Assembly (NCBI GenBank): GCA_050084985.1
Contig: JBITNC010000001.1
Location: forward strand, 59,520,001-59,584,000
Length of the DNA stretch: 64,000 bases
From: Nageia nagi
Taxonomy: Eukaryota; Pinophyta
Direction of reading: 5' to 3'
The number at the start of each line of letters is the position of its first letter. Position 1 is the first letter of the stretch. A program made the position numbers and the translations under genes. A model generated the notes under the pieces. It saw only the letters and a list, made by a program, of their open reading frames with translations, did no database searches and was not told the origin of the DNA. Below are positions 11,134 through 24,379 of this stretch, in pieces.

Positions 11134-13101
11134 TTATCTTAGGTATTTCAAAGTTGTAAGGTAATTTCTTCTTAGGGACACTTGGATGGATGGTTCATTG
11201 CAAACATTGTCATATGTCAACTTATTGAACCCTGATATGTTCATTTCTTTATTCATGAAATCTTCTAATTCTTTATCTGTCCAACTACCCTGAGGATGTT
11301 TTCGATATCTTCTATGATTGGTGTTTCTTTCTAACTTCAGGTCTGAATTATAAGATTCATCATCAGAAAGAGATCTTGATAACAATGACGAAGATGATAA
11401 TGATGGAAGATTAGAAGGTAAATGATGCCCTTGCATTGGATTTCTAAGAGTTGTAGATGGTTGTACTTTATTTTGTTGAGACTTCTCATGAAGTAACCAA
11501 CTATTTTGAACTTCTTGTTTTACCTTATCAAAAATTTGTCATTATTTGTCAAGCTCTTGCTTTTCTTTTTCTTTGAGTTCTATATTCTTTTCTTTAAGTT
11601 TGGCTTCCTCTTATAACTTACTTTGAACATATTCATATCTTTTACTAAAGTTTATAGTTTCTTCATAATCTCTCTCTATGTGTTTTCTCTTTGCCTCCAA
11701 CTTTGCAAAAGAGGGTATCTCTCCTACCCTGAATTGTTTAACTAAAGCTTTTCTACATTTTTCTTGCGATGAGGGTTTCTCACAAGAGTAAGGATCATAG
11801 AAGAATTTGTTTGAGATATTACATTGAGGAGTTGTTTGCAAGGTTCTTACTGAATACAAGGTCATTCTCTCAAAATCTTCCATACAAGACCTAGCCCTAT
11901 GAAGTGTTTTTTGATAGGTGGGGTTAGTTATCCTAGCTTGTGAAGAGGGGCTTTGAGGTTGATAATCTAAACTCTCAAGAGGCAATTCTCTTTGTTGATT
12001 AGAGTAAGAGTTTTGATATCTCCATACTTGGTAATTAAGAGGTGATGATAATTGCACCCAAGCTTGACTCTTTTGGTTTGCATAAGTTTTTACATCATGC
12101 TTTTGTCTCATCTCTTCTTGTCTCATTTTGTTGAAGAATTTCTCATGTTGATTGTGAGAAATACATGCTTGTTGTTGTTTATGGGATGCCCTTTGCCAAA
12201 TATTCTTAGCTTTTTCATCATAGAAAATATTCCTAAGTAATTTATTTGTTATAGGGCTATCTTTTTTATCACATTCCCAATTTTTTATCAAGCTAGTTTG
12301 ATATTTTGAAGGTATTTTTAGTGGGTTTGAACAACATTCATCCTCATAAAAATTTGTATCATTATCATGATGTGTTGTTTCCCCACATGGATGTTCATTC
12401 CTAAGCTCATGTGTGTTAGCTTTGGAAATTTTATTTTTATATTTTTCATTTCTTTGTGATTGAAATTCTTGAGATTCAATAATGCAATCTATGGATTTTT
12501 TAATTCTTATGTGAAGCTCTTCAATTTCCACCTATGATGAGAGTGAACAAGTTTCATCCTTGAACTCAATAATATCATGAGATTCATGGGAATCAATAGA
12601 AGGTCTTGTAGCCTCTAGAAGGGGAGGAGAATGAAATTGCAATTCTGAAGAATGCTCTGAAAGATCCTCAAGATTCATGTCAAACTCCTCTTCTTTAATA
12701 TCATATTCATCCCAAGGTTGGGGTGAAGACATCAAGGTATCTAACCCTAAGAGGTCATATGATTTAGCATAGGATGTTGCATCAAGACCTTTGGCATTAA
12801 TACTCGATTCATCCCTTAGCAAATTGAATTCATTAGGTTCGATAGTCTCAAAATGAGATGCACAACAAGATTCTAATTTGATGAGATGTGTCGATGAGTT
12901 TTCAATCTTTATGATGGGATTATTATTTTCAGTGTCAAACCCATCCCATGATGAGGGCAAAGGAATGGAAAAAATATACTCTAGCTCTTCATGGGATCTA
13001 ACAAGGCTCTTTGAGGATTGAAGAAGAGGCATGGTATATTGTTCTATCTTTGCTAAATATGCTAAAAGCTTTTCAATGTCGATATAAAAATCACTCTTCA
13101 T
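11134..13101 (-). pseudogene. Long extra ORF upstream of E1 gag
   Basis: About 650 codons in one frame from ATG 13101, broken only by a TAG near 12531, a TAA near 11610 and an adjacent TAA-TGA near 11525, all explainable as former Gln or Arg codons. The N-terminal third is acidic and Ser/Glu-rich; the middle is Gln/Asn/Lys-rich (ASHKQQQACISHNQHEKFF); then comes a charged coiled-coil-like segment rich in Glu-Lys-Arg (KLEAKRKHIERDYEET, ELKEKEKQELDK); then a Ser-rich stretch and a basic segment before the Gag capsid. No known domain recognised. Position suggests an N-terminal Gag extension or the separate 5' ORF known from some Tat/Ogre elements. Confidence 0.65.
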
Positions 13102-15410
13102 GACCTTTCAAGTAGAATAAGTATCTAAGGTTGTCTTGGCAATATGTGACCATAGTCTCTGTATTTTTGGTTTTACTTTGATAGAAAAAGGAACATAATT
13201 TAAAAGTGCAACCAAGACAAACCTCATAATGATAAAATTCAAAGGCCTTTTAATTGTTCTCAACAATTCAAGATTTGTATGGATCTAGAGTGACTGACAC
13301 ATGCCTATGTTTCTATTTGTTACAAAGGGGGTTCAAAGTAAAAAAATTAAATAAAATCAACTTTTAACATCTTTTAAAACCTATTCCTTTGTATGACCTA
13401 TTATATCATTCCATAAATGAAACATGTCAATTGAATATTTGAACACATTTTTTTATTTTATTTTTTTTTAGGCTTTATAAACAAACATCGTAAAATAAAT
13501 TTTATTTTTATCTTTTATGTTTATATTTTCGAAAAGACAATTCAATGCACAAACACCCTACATGCAAGTTTTCTTTTAATGATATGATTATTTTTTTTAA
13601 GTTTTTCACATATTTTTAAATATCTAAAATAAATGAACGATATGAGTTGTTCATTTTTAGTCTTTTAATTTTCCTAATTTGCTTTGACTAGTCAAGTGTT
13701 AAACAAGGTAGGTTGGGTAATTCTAAGTAATGTTTACAAGTCTCTATGGCTTTTGGCTTGGTTCTAGATGAGTCTCCTTTTTTTTTTTTTGACTCCTACC
13801 TATGGGAAAGTCACCTTGGTCATCACCTCCAAGTGTAACTTGGCTCTATGGATTCAAGTGTGTTATGTCGGTGGGTACAAAGAAGTAAGAATTAACGGTT
13901 GGTAGTGACATCCAACTCGTTAATGTTCAATTATTCCTTTAAGGCCTTATGAAATGCATTTAAATGAGTAAAATACATTTATGCATACTACCCTCCTAAA
14001 CATTCATGTTCATTTACTTATCTTATCTTAATGTGATACAATCAAAAGTTTATTTTAAGTGAATCTTGACCTTAATAAACCCTGTTGTTCTTTTTAATTA
14101 TAGTGTGATTCATTATCCAACCTCTTAATGATGTTCATTAACCCCTTCTAGCTGTGGAAGTATTATGTGTGATAAATTCCCTCTTCTTACTAGTCACATA
14201 TCTCTTTGACCTCTAATGGAGTGGTAAGAGCAGACTTGGTAAGAAGCCATTAAGTGTAGATAAATTAGTTAAGTGAGGTTCAATTACTCCTCCAAGAGTC
14301 ACATATCCCTTCGACCTCCAATGGAGTGGTAAGGGCAGACATCTTTAAGAGTTTTAATGTGAAGTATATTTCCAAAATTAAATGTGAATAAATTTTACCT
14401 CTTTCACTTAACTTATTTCTGATCACTTAAGATCGCTTGAGGTGCAAAAGTGAGAGCATACTTTGTTAAGTGAAAGTACTTAGTGTATTCGAATCCATCC
14501 AATTCATTAACCTTTTAATATGATTTATACTACCCAAAAACCCAATTTATTTCCCTTTAGGTTCATTCCAAATTAAGTGTGATTCATTTACTCCTTCCAA
14601 TTATGGAAGTATTATGTGTAGTAAATTACCTCCTCTTACTAGTCACATATCCCTTCGACCTCCAATGGAGTGGTAAGGGTAGACTTGGTAAGACGTCATT
14701 ATGTGTGGATAAATTAACCAAATTAATGATAGTGTGAATGTGAAAGAAAAGAAGAATTAATTACTCCTTCTTATCAGGTCTATTCTGGTCACCTTAGATC
14801 ACATGAAGTGCAAAGGGAGAGCATAAGTAGACAAGATAAAAAGTATTAATGTGTATGTACCCTTCACCCAAAACATGAAAATAAAACATAACATTATACA
14901 TAAAGTAAATTAATAAAAAAAAATGCATTTAACCTTTTCTACCCATTCTTATATGCACTCTAAAAACATAAATTAGAAAAGTAAATACGAAGTTTACCCT
15001 TTTTTATTTAGTATATAAACATCAACTAGTGCGAAAAAGGGGATATAGTAGGACCTATGTTCAGGTCATCAGCATTCTGTCAGATTCACTGGTGTTTTAG
15101 TTAAGTCACCGACATTCTATTTCAATCGTTGGCATCTGACCATAAATTATTGGCATTTCTACAATAGATTTCCTATGTTCAGGTCATCGACATTCTATCA
15201 GAGTCGTTGGTGTTTTAGTTAAGTCACCAGTGTTCTATTTCAATCGTTGGCATCCGACCATAAATTATTGGCATTTCTGTAATAGATTTCCTATAAAAAG
15301 CATAAAACACAAAATTTAAAGTTAGTATATGGAATAACTTGAATAAACTAGATAACAGAAAGGTAGAATTATTTTTAACATAAACAGAAACCTCCCTATC
15401 AATGATGGAG
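13102..15410 (-). other. E1 untranslated leader
   Basis: 2.3 kb between primer site and first ORF with no gene seen. It contains three copies of a GACCTC..TGGAGTGG hairpin unit at 14208, 14313 and 14657 within a ~449-bp partial duplication, and two copies of a TGCAAA(G)GGAGAGCATA block at about 14445 and 14809. Around 15060-15260 there is a short duplicated block (CAGGTCATC.. GTCA) resembling LTR sequence. Confidence 0.6.
14208..14684. repeat. Leader hairpin units of E1
   Basis: GACCTCYAATGGAGTGGTAAG occurs at 14208, 14313 and 14657. The core CTCCAATGGAG is an imperfect palindrome. Diverged copies sit in the same leader position of E2 (27527, 27627, 27727). Conservation across two elements suggests a function in the RNA leader such as dimerisation or packaging; that is inference. 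Confidence 0.7.
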
Positions 15411-15433
15411 GTGCCCTCCTTCTAGTGCCAAAA
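15411..15433 (-). other. E1 primer-binding-like site
   Basis: On the minus strand, directly after the 5' LTR: TTTTGGCACTAGAAGGAGGG. E2 has TTTTGGTGATAGAAGGAGGG in the same place. The conserved block next to the LTR is where a tRNA would prime reverse transcription. It is not the common initiator-Met site TGGTATCAGAGC, and I cannot name the tRNA from memory. Confidence 0.6.
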
Positions 15434-16446
15434 TGTTTACCAGAAAATCAACCCCTGTGAGCACATAAGAAAAAATATTAAGACACACAACATATTTTTA
15501 ATTGATCTTCTTGATAAACCTCGATTACAATAATAGATCACTAAATTTGTTGCCTTGTACAAAAGGGCTTATTATGTTTTGCATGCCAAAATGATCTACG
15601 ATTGGAAATATGGATGATATAGGGTCACTGGTGACTGGAGTGAAACGCTGGTGATTGATGTGGAATGTTGATGATTAGGATCCAGATGTTAGAGTTTCTA
15701 CACCCTTTTGTATTCATTTTCCTTCTCTGATCCAGTACCCACTATTTTGAATTTTTGATTATCTTCTATCCTCAATGCATCTCAACACCTGTGGACCTTG
15801 CACACATGTCAAGACAAATCCATCAAACATACCTATTCACAATGATAAATGATTTAACATGAAGCAAACATGACATAGAAGGAATGAAGTAAAGCCTAAA
15901 ATGTCTTATCTCATTGCAGTAGCCTAACATTACTTTGAATTCAGGTCCCTTATGGCTTTGTTTTGGCTTGTATTTATAGATTTTTGGGTGAGATTTTCCA
16001 AGGTTGGTAAGGGGAGTCAAAGCTTATCATAAGCTTAAAATAGCAAGGGAGGTTGGAGTCAAATGCCACTGCAGGTCGTAACTGACCCCCTCTATCCTCA
16101 GTATCTTGGAATAATGAGATGTTATAACTTTCTTTTACTATTTTTGGTTTTTGTTTAGCTGTTACAGAGTTGCCAGTGATTACTAGGCGGACACCGGTGA
16201 TCATCCTAAAACACCGATGATTGTTTTGGGTCACTGGTGACTGGTTTTCAATTTTTATAACAATATTAAAATGACTACCAAATAGCCAATTTTTATTGAA
16301 AAGGGGTCATGTGACCACTCATTTTGCATGCGCTCGATGAGAGCTATCCAATAATATGGTTTTTAAACCTATTTTATATTTTCACAAAGATTTATGATTA
16401 TTTCAATGTTTACTAGTTAAAAAAGGGACATTTTTAGGTGTCTACA
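15434..16446 (-). repeat. E1 5' LTR
   Basis: 1013 bp, partner of 3129-4163. It should carry promoter and polyadenylation signals; a TATA-like box lies at 15969-15981. It is flanked on the outside by the TSD TGATG at 16447-16451. Confidence 0.92.
15969..15981 (-). promoter_or_regulatory. TATA-like box in E1 5' LTR
   Basis: On the minus strand TCTATAAATACAAG, conserved in the 3' LTR near 3685-3700. About 470 bp into the LTR in transcription direction, a plausible U3 core promoter. Confidence 0.5.
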
Positions 16447-16560
16447 TGATGTTTTTATATTTTTTGGATATTTTAATGTTTTTGTACTTTTTGAATATTT
16501 TAATGTTTTGGTATTTTTTAGATATTTTAATATTTTTGTACTTTTTGGATATTTAATATT
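16447..16560. repeat. 27-bp AT minisatellite, insertion target of E1
   Basis: The first five bases (16447-16451) are the right TSD of E1. Four units of about 27 bp on the theme TGTTTTTGTACTTTTTGAAT + ATTTTAA. A further unit lies left of E1 (about 3095-3123), so E1 inserted inside this array. Confidence 0.8.
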
Positions 16561-19079
16561 TTACCTATTTCCCCATTGGACAAGAATCTGTAACAGGTCA
16601 TCATGAGTAAAAGGATGGAAGTGATAGCAAATATAGATGGTATGATCAATGAACCATTATGGAGGTCATGAATGATAGACACAAACAACATGAAGTCCCA
16701 ACACCACAAGTTTATAAATAAGAGATGAGCTATGGTGACATCATCAAAAAAGTCTTCTTCAAGATGTAGAAGATGTGGCCCATAGTATCTCACAAATTGG
16801 ACTACCAAAGGAGTGATAAGAGCATCAATCATGATTCTCCAAATAAATTTAGGTTTGGAGATCATACAAATGAGATTTTGTAGGAACTCTTCATTAAGGA
16901 TGTCATATATCACATAAGATCCCTAACAATGTTGATGGTCAATGTAAATCTCCATTCGGTTAGAGTTCCTCAGAATATTATAAACATGGTGATACTATCT
17001 AGGCTAGTAGAAAAAGCCATCATAGATAAAATTTGATGCTAGATACCCTTAGGTAATTGATTAAACTAATCCTCATCTAACTTTAGGTTTTGTATAGATC
17101 TACTAAGGGGTTATTGGGAAAAGTACAAGGTTACCAGGAAATGACAAGGGATGAAAGTCCCATGCAATAGGAGGATCATAACATGAGTACCCCTCCCATT
17201 TACTAGTGGGATGGTTGACACAATATGGGTGACTCTGATGCTGTTGCTTGTGAAATATAATCAACTATCTATAGTGTCATTTATAAGCATTTTTTAGAAT
17301 TTATATAAAAATTTTAAAGATAAATATATAAATACATTTTATTTTTACAACAAGATATTTAATAATTTTCTAAATTATTTACATATATTCTTAATGGTGG
17401 TACTTTTTATTTACTTTATTATTATTTTTTAAGATACAAAACTTTTTACAACTCCCAATGATAATGGTTCCCTTGTTTTTTATGGATAACCCAACCTTTA
17501 TAACCCAAAAAATAAAAGTGCAAAGGTTGGACTAGAGATGATAGGTCCTAGTCCTAGGATGGATGATTGGTAATGGATCAAATACCAAATGAGTGGCAAG
17601 ATTGGTAGATGATGCTTGAATTTCTTACTGATGCATTTTGCCTTGGCTGATGATGTCAAGGCTTCACCATTCTCAATAAGTGGAAGGTGGATGGGATCCC
17701 TAAGGTTTGTGAAGATTGAGGGGAATTAATGATGTGAGGGAGATGATGCTCTTTATGAGATACTAAAACATACTCATTTTTCACTAGTTTCACTACAACC
17801 TCACTCTTTCTTTGGTTAAAGCATTCTAAGGTCTTTTGAAACCTTGGTTTTATATTAATTGGATTATTTACACAATAGTTTCTATTAAATAATGAACTAT
17901 AACCATATATGATTTTGTTATGTAAAATTAAATAGGTATTATAGTCTAGCACCAAATCATTGATGACCTTAGTTATTGAAATTGATCTTCCATAACATCA
18001 AAGAGTCATATGATCAACATAATTTACAAAAATTTGGGTCTCTATAAGTCCAATGTAAGAAGAATAGATGAATCTAATTGGTCATAGATTCAATTTCCAT
18101 CCACATATCCTTTGCCTCTAACTCAATAGTTTCCCTAAGACCAACTTTTAAGTCCCAAGCATTGGTTACTCATTGATTATAAAAATTCATGGCTATAATT
18201 CTTGAATTTCTTTTAGTAAGGTGAAGAAGTGAGCTATTTCAATGTAAGGAGACTTTCTTAATGATTGCATATATCAATTTATAAGTATTATCAACAAAAT
18301 TATGCTCTACAGGATTAACTTATGTTTTTTCATTAGTTTCTAGTTTTCTTAACATCACATTCTTGCTTGAATATTATGGGGAGGAGGATGAGGAAACCTT
18401 GACCTTATTCAAGAGAATCATTAGTCAATATTTTGAAAGGCTTATGGAAAATATCATGTAAAAATCATAGATAATTTTATGATGATGCAAGTCCCTTATC
18501 ATTTGGTCTACTCATGCAAATAGAAAATCTTCATTTGGGTAGGTGTTAACAACTCTATTCTAGATCCAATTGTTGAAAAAGAATTAATTATGATCTTATG
18601 GGCTAAATTAGGCCAATATTGCATAACAAGTTTACCATGTGAACTTGTGTAAAATAATGTGCATGAATTAGGTGGTACGTGGCTTTATCCACATAAATTT
18701 TCAAGCTATCTTCATGAACACTTATCTCCCATCCTTGGTATATTTCTAGTAAAAGTTTAAGGCTATGATTCTTTGCAAATTAATAGGTAAATGGAGGATA
18801 TTTCTATTTTGAAGGAAATATCTAGGGATAATTCTATGATAACCTTATCTCCCAAATATCTTGGTTTCTCAAACCAAGGTTTTTAATAAATACCTCTTTG
18901 ATTAGCAATCAGGTGGATGCTTTTACTCTTTTTTATTATCATTTTTTGTTTCAAATACATTAAATATGTATAAATATTTAAGAAAAACACTTTTATTAAT
19001 TTTTTGAATAAAAAACTTTATTTACAATATATACAACTTTTAAAAGTTTATTAACTATAGAAAGGTCAAATATGCATGA
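16561..19079. other. E2 3' region downstream of integrase
   Basis: About 2.5 kb without a recognisable domain. Minus-strand fragments (128 codons at 16527-16913, 99 codons at 17656-17955, the latter with HKEHHLPHIINSPQ) have protein-like composition but match no family I know. They may be remnants of an extra ORF between integrase and 3' LTR. Confidence 0.35.
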
Positions 19080-20080
19080 TATTTATGAATTCACGCTCTT
19101 CGTTACCTTTCATTCCAAATTTTCTTTTAATCATGTAAGGACCTAACCATTTAAGAGCAAACATTTCATGGAGCTATCATTCCATTAGATAATTTTGTTG
19201 GTTTTGTTTTAAAACCAAATCCCCTACATTAAATTTGTGAGTTTTAACTTTTTTATCGAAGGCTCTTTTAATATGATTTTGATAAGTACATAAATGTTCT
19301 AATGCATTAAGTCTTCTTTCATATAAAAGTAGTAATTGATCTAATCTTATTTGATGAACCACTTCATCTGTGATATAATCTTGTAATGTATTTCATAAAG
19401 GAATTTCTATTTCTAAGGGTAATACTGCTTCAACCTCATAAACTAAGGAAAATGGGGTTGCCCTAGTAGGAGTTCAAATACTAGTTCAATAGGCCCATAA
19501 CGCATGTGCTATTCTCACATGCTAATCTCGGTGGTAGTCATCAATAATTTTTAATAGAATGCTATGAATAGTTTTATTTGTAGCTTTAACTTGACCATTC
19601 CCTTGAGGATAGTAAGGAGTTGAGAAGCTTAAACAGATATGACATCCTTTACATAAAGCTTGAACTTCCTTATTTTTGAAGCTTTTCCCATTATTAGTAA
19701 TAATTTGGGCTAAAATTTCAAAATGACATATAATATGGTTTTGTATGAATTTTGCTATTTTTGGACCTTTTGTTGCAATCATAGGAATCACTTCTACCCA
19801 TTTTGTAAAATATTCTATAGTAGTTATTATAAACTTATGACCTCCTAAGGAAATAGGAGAGATTTGATGTATTAAATCTAATGCCCATGTTGGGAATGGC
19901 CATAATGATTGCATGGGTTGTAACATATGTGAGAGTTTATTAAATAGATTTGCATGTTGAAATTTAACATATTTTCTAATGTATTGCATACAATCACATT
20001 CCATAGTAGGCCAGTAATATCCCATACGTATTAATCATTTTCTGATCGCAAAGCCATTAAAATGTCCTCCATAAATTCCA
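19080..20080 (-). pseudogene. E2 integrase
   Basis: DDE-type integrase that would insert the cDNA copy into chromosomes. Visible: GYYWPTM before a degenerate zinc-binding region, core start WALDLIHQI and YFTKWVEVIPM, then IITNNGKSFKN and YYPQGNGQVKATNKTI, and a C-terminal piece at 19177-19362 (YERRLNALEHL, FNVGDLVLK). The first catalytic Asp is present; the second reads Asn (NNG for DNG) and the catalytic Glu reads Lys (QVKATN for QVEATN). Both are single G-to-A changes, so the enzyme is dead. Stops separate the core from the C-terminal part. Confidence 0.88.
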
Positions 20081-20419
20081 TCATGTGAACATGAAATAGC
20101 AATTTGTGAATTGGCCCACTCTAAACATTTGAGCAATATTCTATCAAATCTCTATAGTATAAGATATCTCATATCACGCAGAAGTGAAAAGCTTTTATCT
20201 TGAATGCTTTCCTAAATGATTTTGTTAAGTCTTTAGGTAATACCCCATCTCTTAATAATTTGAACATTTATGTATGCCATAAATTTTTATCTTCTAATTC
20301 AATGTCCAAGACTACATGTTCAACTTCATATAATTCTATTAAGGATTAAATGATTTGATTGATTTCAATAGGGATCATTTTTTGATCAGGGTTTGTGGGC
20401 ATTAAAGATCCAATGGAAG

Positions 20420-20830
20420 CCATAGCATCAGCAAACCTATTAGTTGATCATGATGTTGCTTCTAAATCATATTTTTGAAATATAATAAAATATTTTTCAC
20501 TAATATCTTATATTTTTGCAACAAAGGTTCCTTACATTTGAATATCTCTTTGACTTGCTTTATGATTAACAAGGAATCACTAATGAATTTTACCCTTTTC
20601 AATTTTAATTTTATAGCAGTTTTAATAGCTAAGATTAAGGCTTCATACTTGGTATTATTATTTGTAAAAAGAAAATTAAGTTTAAACAAACAGGGTATGG
20701 AAACTCCTTATGGTGTAATAAAAACAACACTGGCACCCCGCTTTGCTTGCATCTTGACCCATCAAAACATATTATCATATCCCAATCTTCTTTAGATTCT
20801 ATGGGAATTTCCATTTCATCTGATTGAAAT
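20420..20830 (-). pseudogene. E2 second (archaeal-type) RNase H
   Basis: Extra RNase H typical of the Tat lineage, placed between the RT-linked RNase H and integrase. Landmarks: DGS near the start in a shifted frame (about 20750), FLFTNNNTKYEALILAIKTA, KFISDSLLIIKQV and, in a shifted frame, FADAMASIGSLMP. The TNN.(A)EYEAL signature reads TNNNTKYEAL, with the catalytic Glu neighbourhood changed (A-E to T-K). It probably cannot cleave RNA. Confidence 0.8.
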
Positions 20831-20966
20831 ACATGTTCATCTGGTAATTCTATGATGAGTGGATTATCATTAGATAATGTGCCTTAGCAAGGTAATTAGT
20901 GATGACTTAGTCTTTAATTGATTTCTAATTTATGAAAATTAAGTTGAATTCAGTTAGATGCATAAT

Positions 20967-22191
20967 CTATTTAGATGTTCTTGCATTTTGATAAGTTTTA
21001 TTCATCATGTATTTCAAAGGATTGACTTTAGCAATTATGTACATGGTATGGTTTAGCATGTAATGTCTTAATTTTTTGGTTGCAAATACTACCACTAGAC
21101 ACAACTTTTCCAAATACACATATTTGATCTCATAACCAACTAAAGTTTGACTAAGGTAATATATTGCTTGTTCTTTATTATTCTCATTCTTTTGAGCAAG
21201 CATGGTTCCTAAGGCTATTTTTGTAGCTGTTATATATAACAAGAATGGTTCTCCAAGCTTAGGTGGTACTAGAATAGGTGGTGAAACAAGATAGCACTTA
21301 ATCTCATCAAATGATTCTTGTTGTTCATTGCCCCAGTGAAAGATAATACCCTTCTTCAAAATTTTGTTAAAAGGCTTTTACTTATCTAGTAACTGAGAAA
21401 TGAAATGTCTTATGGCCTGCAACTTACCCTATAGGCTTTGTAATTGTTTTATATTTGAGGGGGGGGACATATTTTTTATTGCTTTTATTTTGTTAGGATC
21501 TACTTCAATCCTCATCTATAGATAATGAAACCTAATAATTTCTCAGATGTTACCCCAAAAATAGACTTTTTTGGTTCAGTCAAATTTTATGTTCTAGTAA
21601 CCTATCAAATATTTTAATGAGCACTTTGGGCTAATCCTCTTGTGTTTTTGATTTAGCCAACACATCATCCACATAATCTTCTACGATATCATGCATATAA
21701 TCATGGAAGATGTACATAATGGATCTTTGATAAGTAGCTCCAACATTTTTTTAATCTACAAGGCATTACTCTATAGCAGAATGTTCCCCATGGTGTAGTA
21801 AATGTGGTTTTATTCTAGTATTCTAATGCTACCTTAATTTGAGTGTACCATAAAAACCCATCCATGAGTGACAACATTTCATATCCTATAGTAGAATCAA
21901 CCAAGCTATCTATGTTTGGCAAGGGGAAGTCATCCTTAGGACATGCTTTATTTAGATGTCTAAAATTATTGCATATTCTAATTTTATAGTGGATTTCTTA
22001 ATTGGTACCATATTGGAAATACAATTAGAGTAATCAATTGGGTGAATAAACTTGGCTTCTAAAAGATCTGGAACTCCTCTTTTACCATTAAGACAATTGT
22101 AGGATGCATTTTTGTAGTGTTTATTTAACAGTTTTGCACCTTCTTTTATGCCAATGTTATGCACTACTAAATTAGGATCAAGCCCAGGCAT
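20967..22191 (-). pseudogene. pol: E2 reverse transcriptase and RNase H
   Basis: RT copies the element RNA into DNA; the linked RNase H degrades the template. RT starts MPGLDPNLVVHNIGIKEG, then FIHPIDYSNCISNMVPIKK; in other frames the palm motifs follow, including an intact DYVDDVLAKSK at about 21670. RNase H at 20967-21359 shows IIFHWGNEQQESFDEIK, FLLYITATKIALGTMLAQ (catalytic Asp of the ATD motif lost) and AIYYLSQTLVGYEIKY. Several stops and shifts lie between 21360 and 21950. Confidence 0.88.
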
Positions 22192-23552
22192 ATCAACATA
22201 TGAAACATGAATATTTTTTATTTTTCCTTAAGTATTGTAATGAACTCTTTTCTCTCATCTTCAAGTAAGGGATTTTCCTAATTGAATATTTTTGGGCTAT
22301 TAGGTTTATTACTTAAATTAATTTCGATGGTTTCTTCAATTAACATGTGAGATACCTTCTTCTAATGGGTTGGCTATTGGAATCCAATTATTATAATTGG
22401 CATTATATTTTCATATTTAGCTTCATACTAATCTTCCAAAGTAGTATTGATATTCAAATTTATAGTTTGTAAGATTGTATCTATGTTTTGAAATCTTTAT
22501 TGTAGGTTGTTCAGGAATTAATGTAAAATTTTGTAGTTTCTTCATCTACAAAAAGTATGAAGAAGAACTATTTGAATTTTTAGATCTATTATCTCAAACT
22601 CATCACTTCCAAACCAATAAAATTTTACTTGAGGTATTAGATTATCATATATTTCTACAATCTCTACCTCTTATTGATATATAAGAATACTCAGAATATA
22701 TTTCAGACTCTATGTCATCTTATTTGTCATCCATTTAGGTACTTCAGATAAATTTTTATATGTTGTGGGATCGATTCCTAACTTAGTTATCTTGAAATTG
22801 GATACTCTTTGATTTTTTCTCTTATAACCTAATCTATGTCTTATCACTAGGTAATTGATAATGAATGTCAATAGTGTATCTAGGTCCTTGTTCATACCAT
22901 CCTAGACCTTGTCCTTTCCATAAAACCTATCAAAGTATCTTTGTAACCTTCATTAGACTAAGGTAAAGGAAGCATAGGTGGTTCTATAGGACCTTTATAA
23001 CAAAAAGCATTTGAATAGGTGATTTTCCCAATGGTACTAATTTCCCTACCACACAAGTAGACTCTTTAGGTATTCCTATTTCTTGAGCTGTAGGAATATT
23101 AAAAATGACATCATCAATAGCAAATTATCCTATTTCATAATCAATCAATTTTATGGTCATAGGATAAATATTAATGATTTATCTCTTATTGTACCATCAC
23201 TATTTGTTTTATTTATCAGACAAGATGCTTTTGATGATGAAGCTTTATTTACTTCATCTAGCTTTCATGCTCTTTCTTCCCATGTTTGCTTTCCAAGATT
23301 GTAAATTTTATTTTTAGTGATGAATCCTTATTAATTTTGGTGTACTAGGTATTTCAGATCAATAAGAACTTCCCCTTTAAATAACTTAGAGAATCACCTT
23401 TTTATCAATATCTCTATTGATACCTTTTCAAGAACCATGGGTAGTGTAAAATAATGAGTGGAAGGCAAAGCAATCTCTCCTAAAATATGTATGATTGCAA
23501 TGGGAATATGGATTTTTCATTACATAGTGTACCACCACATCATGAATGTATT
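22192..23552 (-). pseudogene. E2 protease-RT linker
   Basis: Degenerate coding sequence between protease and RT with phrases such as IFNIPTAQEIGIPKEST, KLVPLGKSPIQ and NFKITKLGIDPTTYKNL. It corresponds to the poorly conserved linker seen in large Tat-like polyproteins. Many stops. Confidence 0.5.
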
Positions 23553-23990
23553 TTAAAAATTATGATATGTTGATGGGACACATGGCATGTTTCTAATCCA
23601 TGGTCTTCCTAGGAGTAAGTTATATTGTGTTATATCTCCTTCAATAACTTGTAATAATGTTTGTATGGTTTTAGATCCTACAATGATTAGCAATGAGATA
23701 GATCCCATTATTGAGCACAAAACATCATTAAAGGCTCTTAATTGTAAGGAAGGTGCACCTATGTGTGAGAAAGGAAGGTTCAAGTTCTTATAGGTAGTTG
23801 TAGTACTGATATTTATTATAGAACCTTCATTTATTAATATTCTTTTAAAAGCCTTCCCCTTTATCTTGGCTATGATATGTAATGGGGGATCTTGACCTTA
23901 AATGGTTTGATTGCCTAATTCATGATCATGGAAGGAAATAGTAGGTTTTTGAATTGTTTTAATATTCCCCACAAAGGACACAAAACTTTT
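23553..23990 (-). pseudogene. E2 retropepsin (aspartic protease)
   Basis: Same protease as in E1: DPPLHIIAKIKGKAF, RILINEGSIINIS, then APSLQLRAFNDVLCS and YNLLLGRPWIRNM. The active-site Asp reads Asn (INEGS for IDEGS), a G-to-A change that removes catalysis. E1 keeps the Asp but loses the Gly, so the two relatives were inactivated independently. Confidence 0.85.
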
Positions 23991-24379
23991 AGGATTATTA
24001 ATATCTAATTCGATTGTTTGCAACAATTGGTTAGTAGCTTCTCTATGATTTTTAGTTTATTGTAACAATCAAACAAGGACATATTTACTTTGGAGTTGCT
24101 TAACTAATGTTGGAAGCTCCTTTTACTGAATCTTGGAAATTTAAGGACTAGGTATATTTGGTTGTATAATACCATCATTTGTTTGATTGTTGGGAATATC
24201 AGCTTGCCTCCCTTGTGCTTTTGAGCTCTTGTGTTATGCTTACCATAGCAAACAAAGGTAGAAGCATCTTGAAACCCTTTGTGTGTTATTGATTTTGGTG
24301 TATTTTTTATGCTATAATATTTTCTTGATGTTGAGGAAGAGGATTCTAATATATTCCTAGATTTTGATTAGGGATAGTT

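Noticed and set aside
16527-17955. Host gene on the minus strand after E2 integrase
   Set aside because: Two short ORFs with protein-like composition but no domain, no consistent frame between them and a position inside an inferred retroelement; kept only as an unassigned E2 region.
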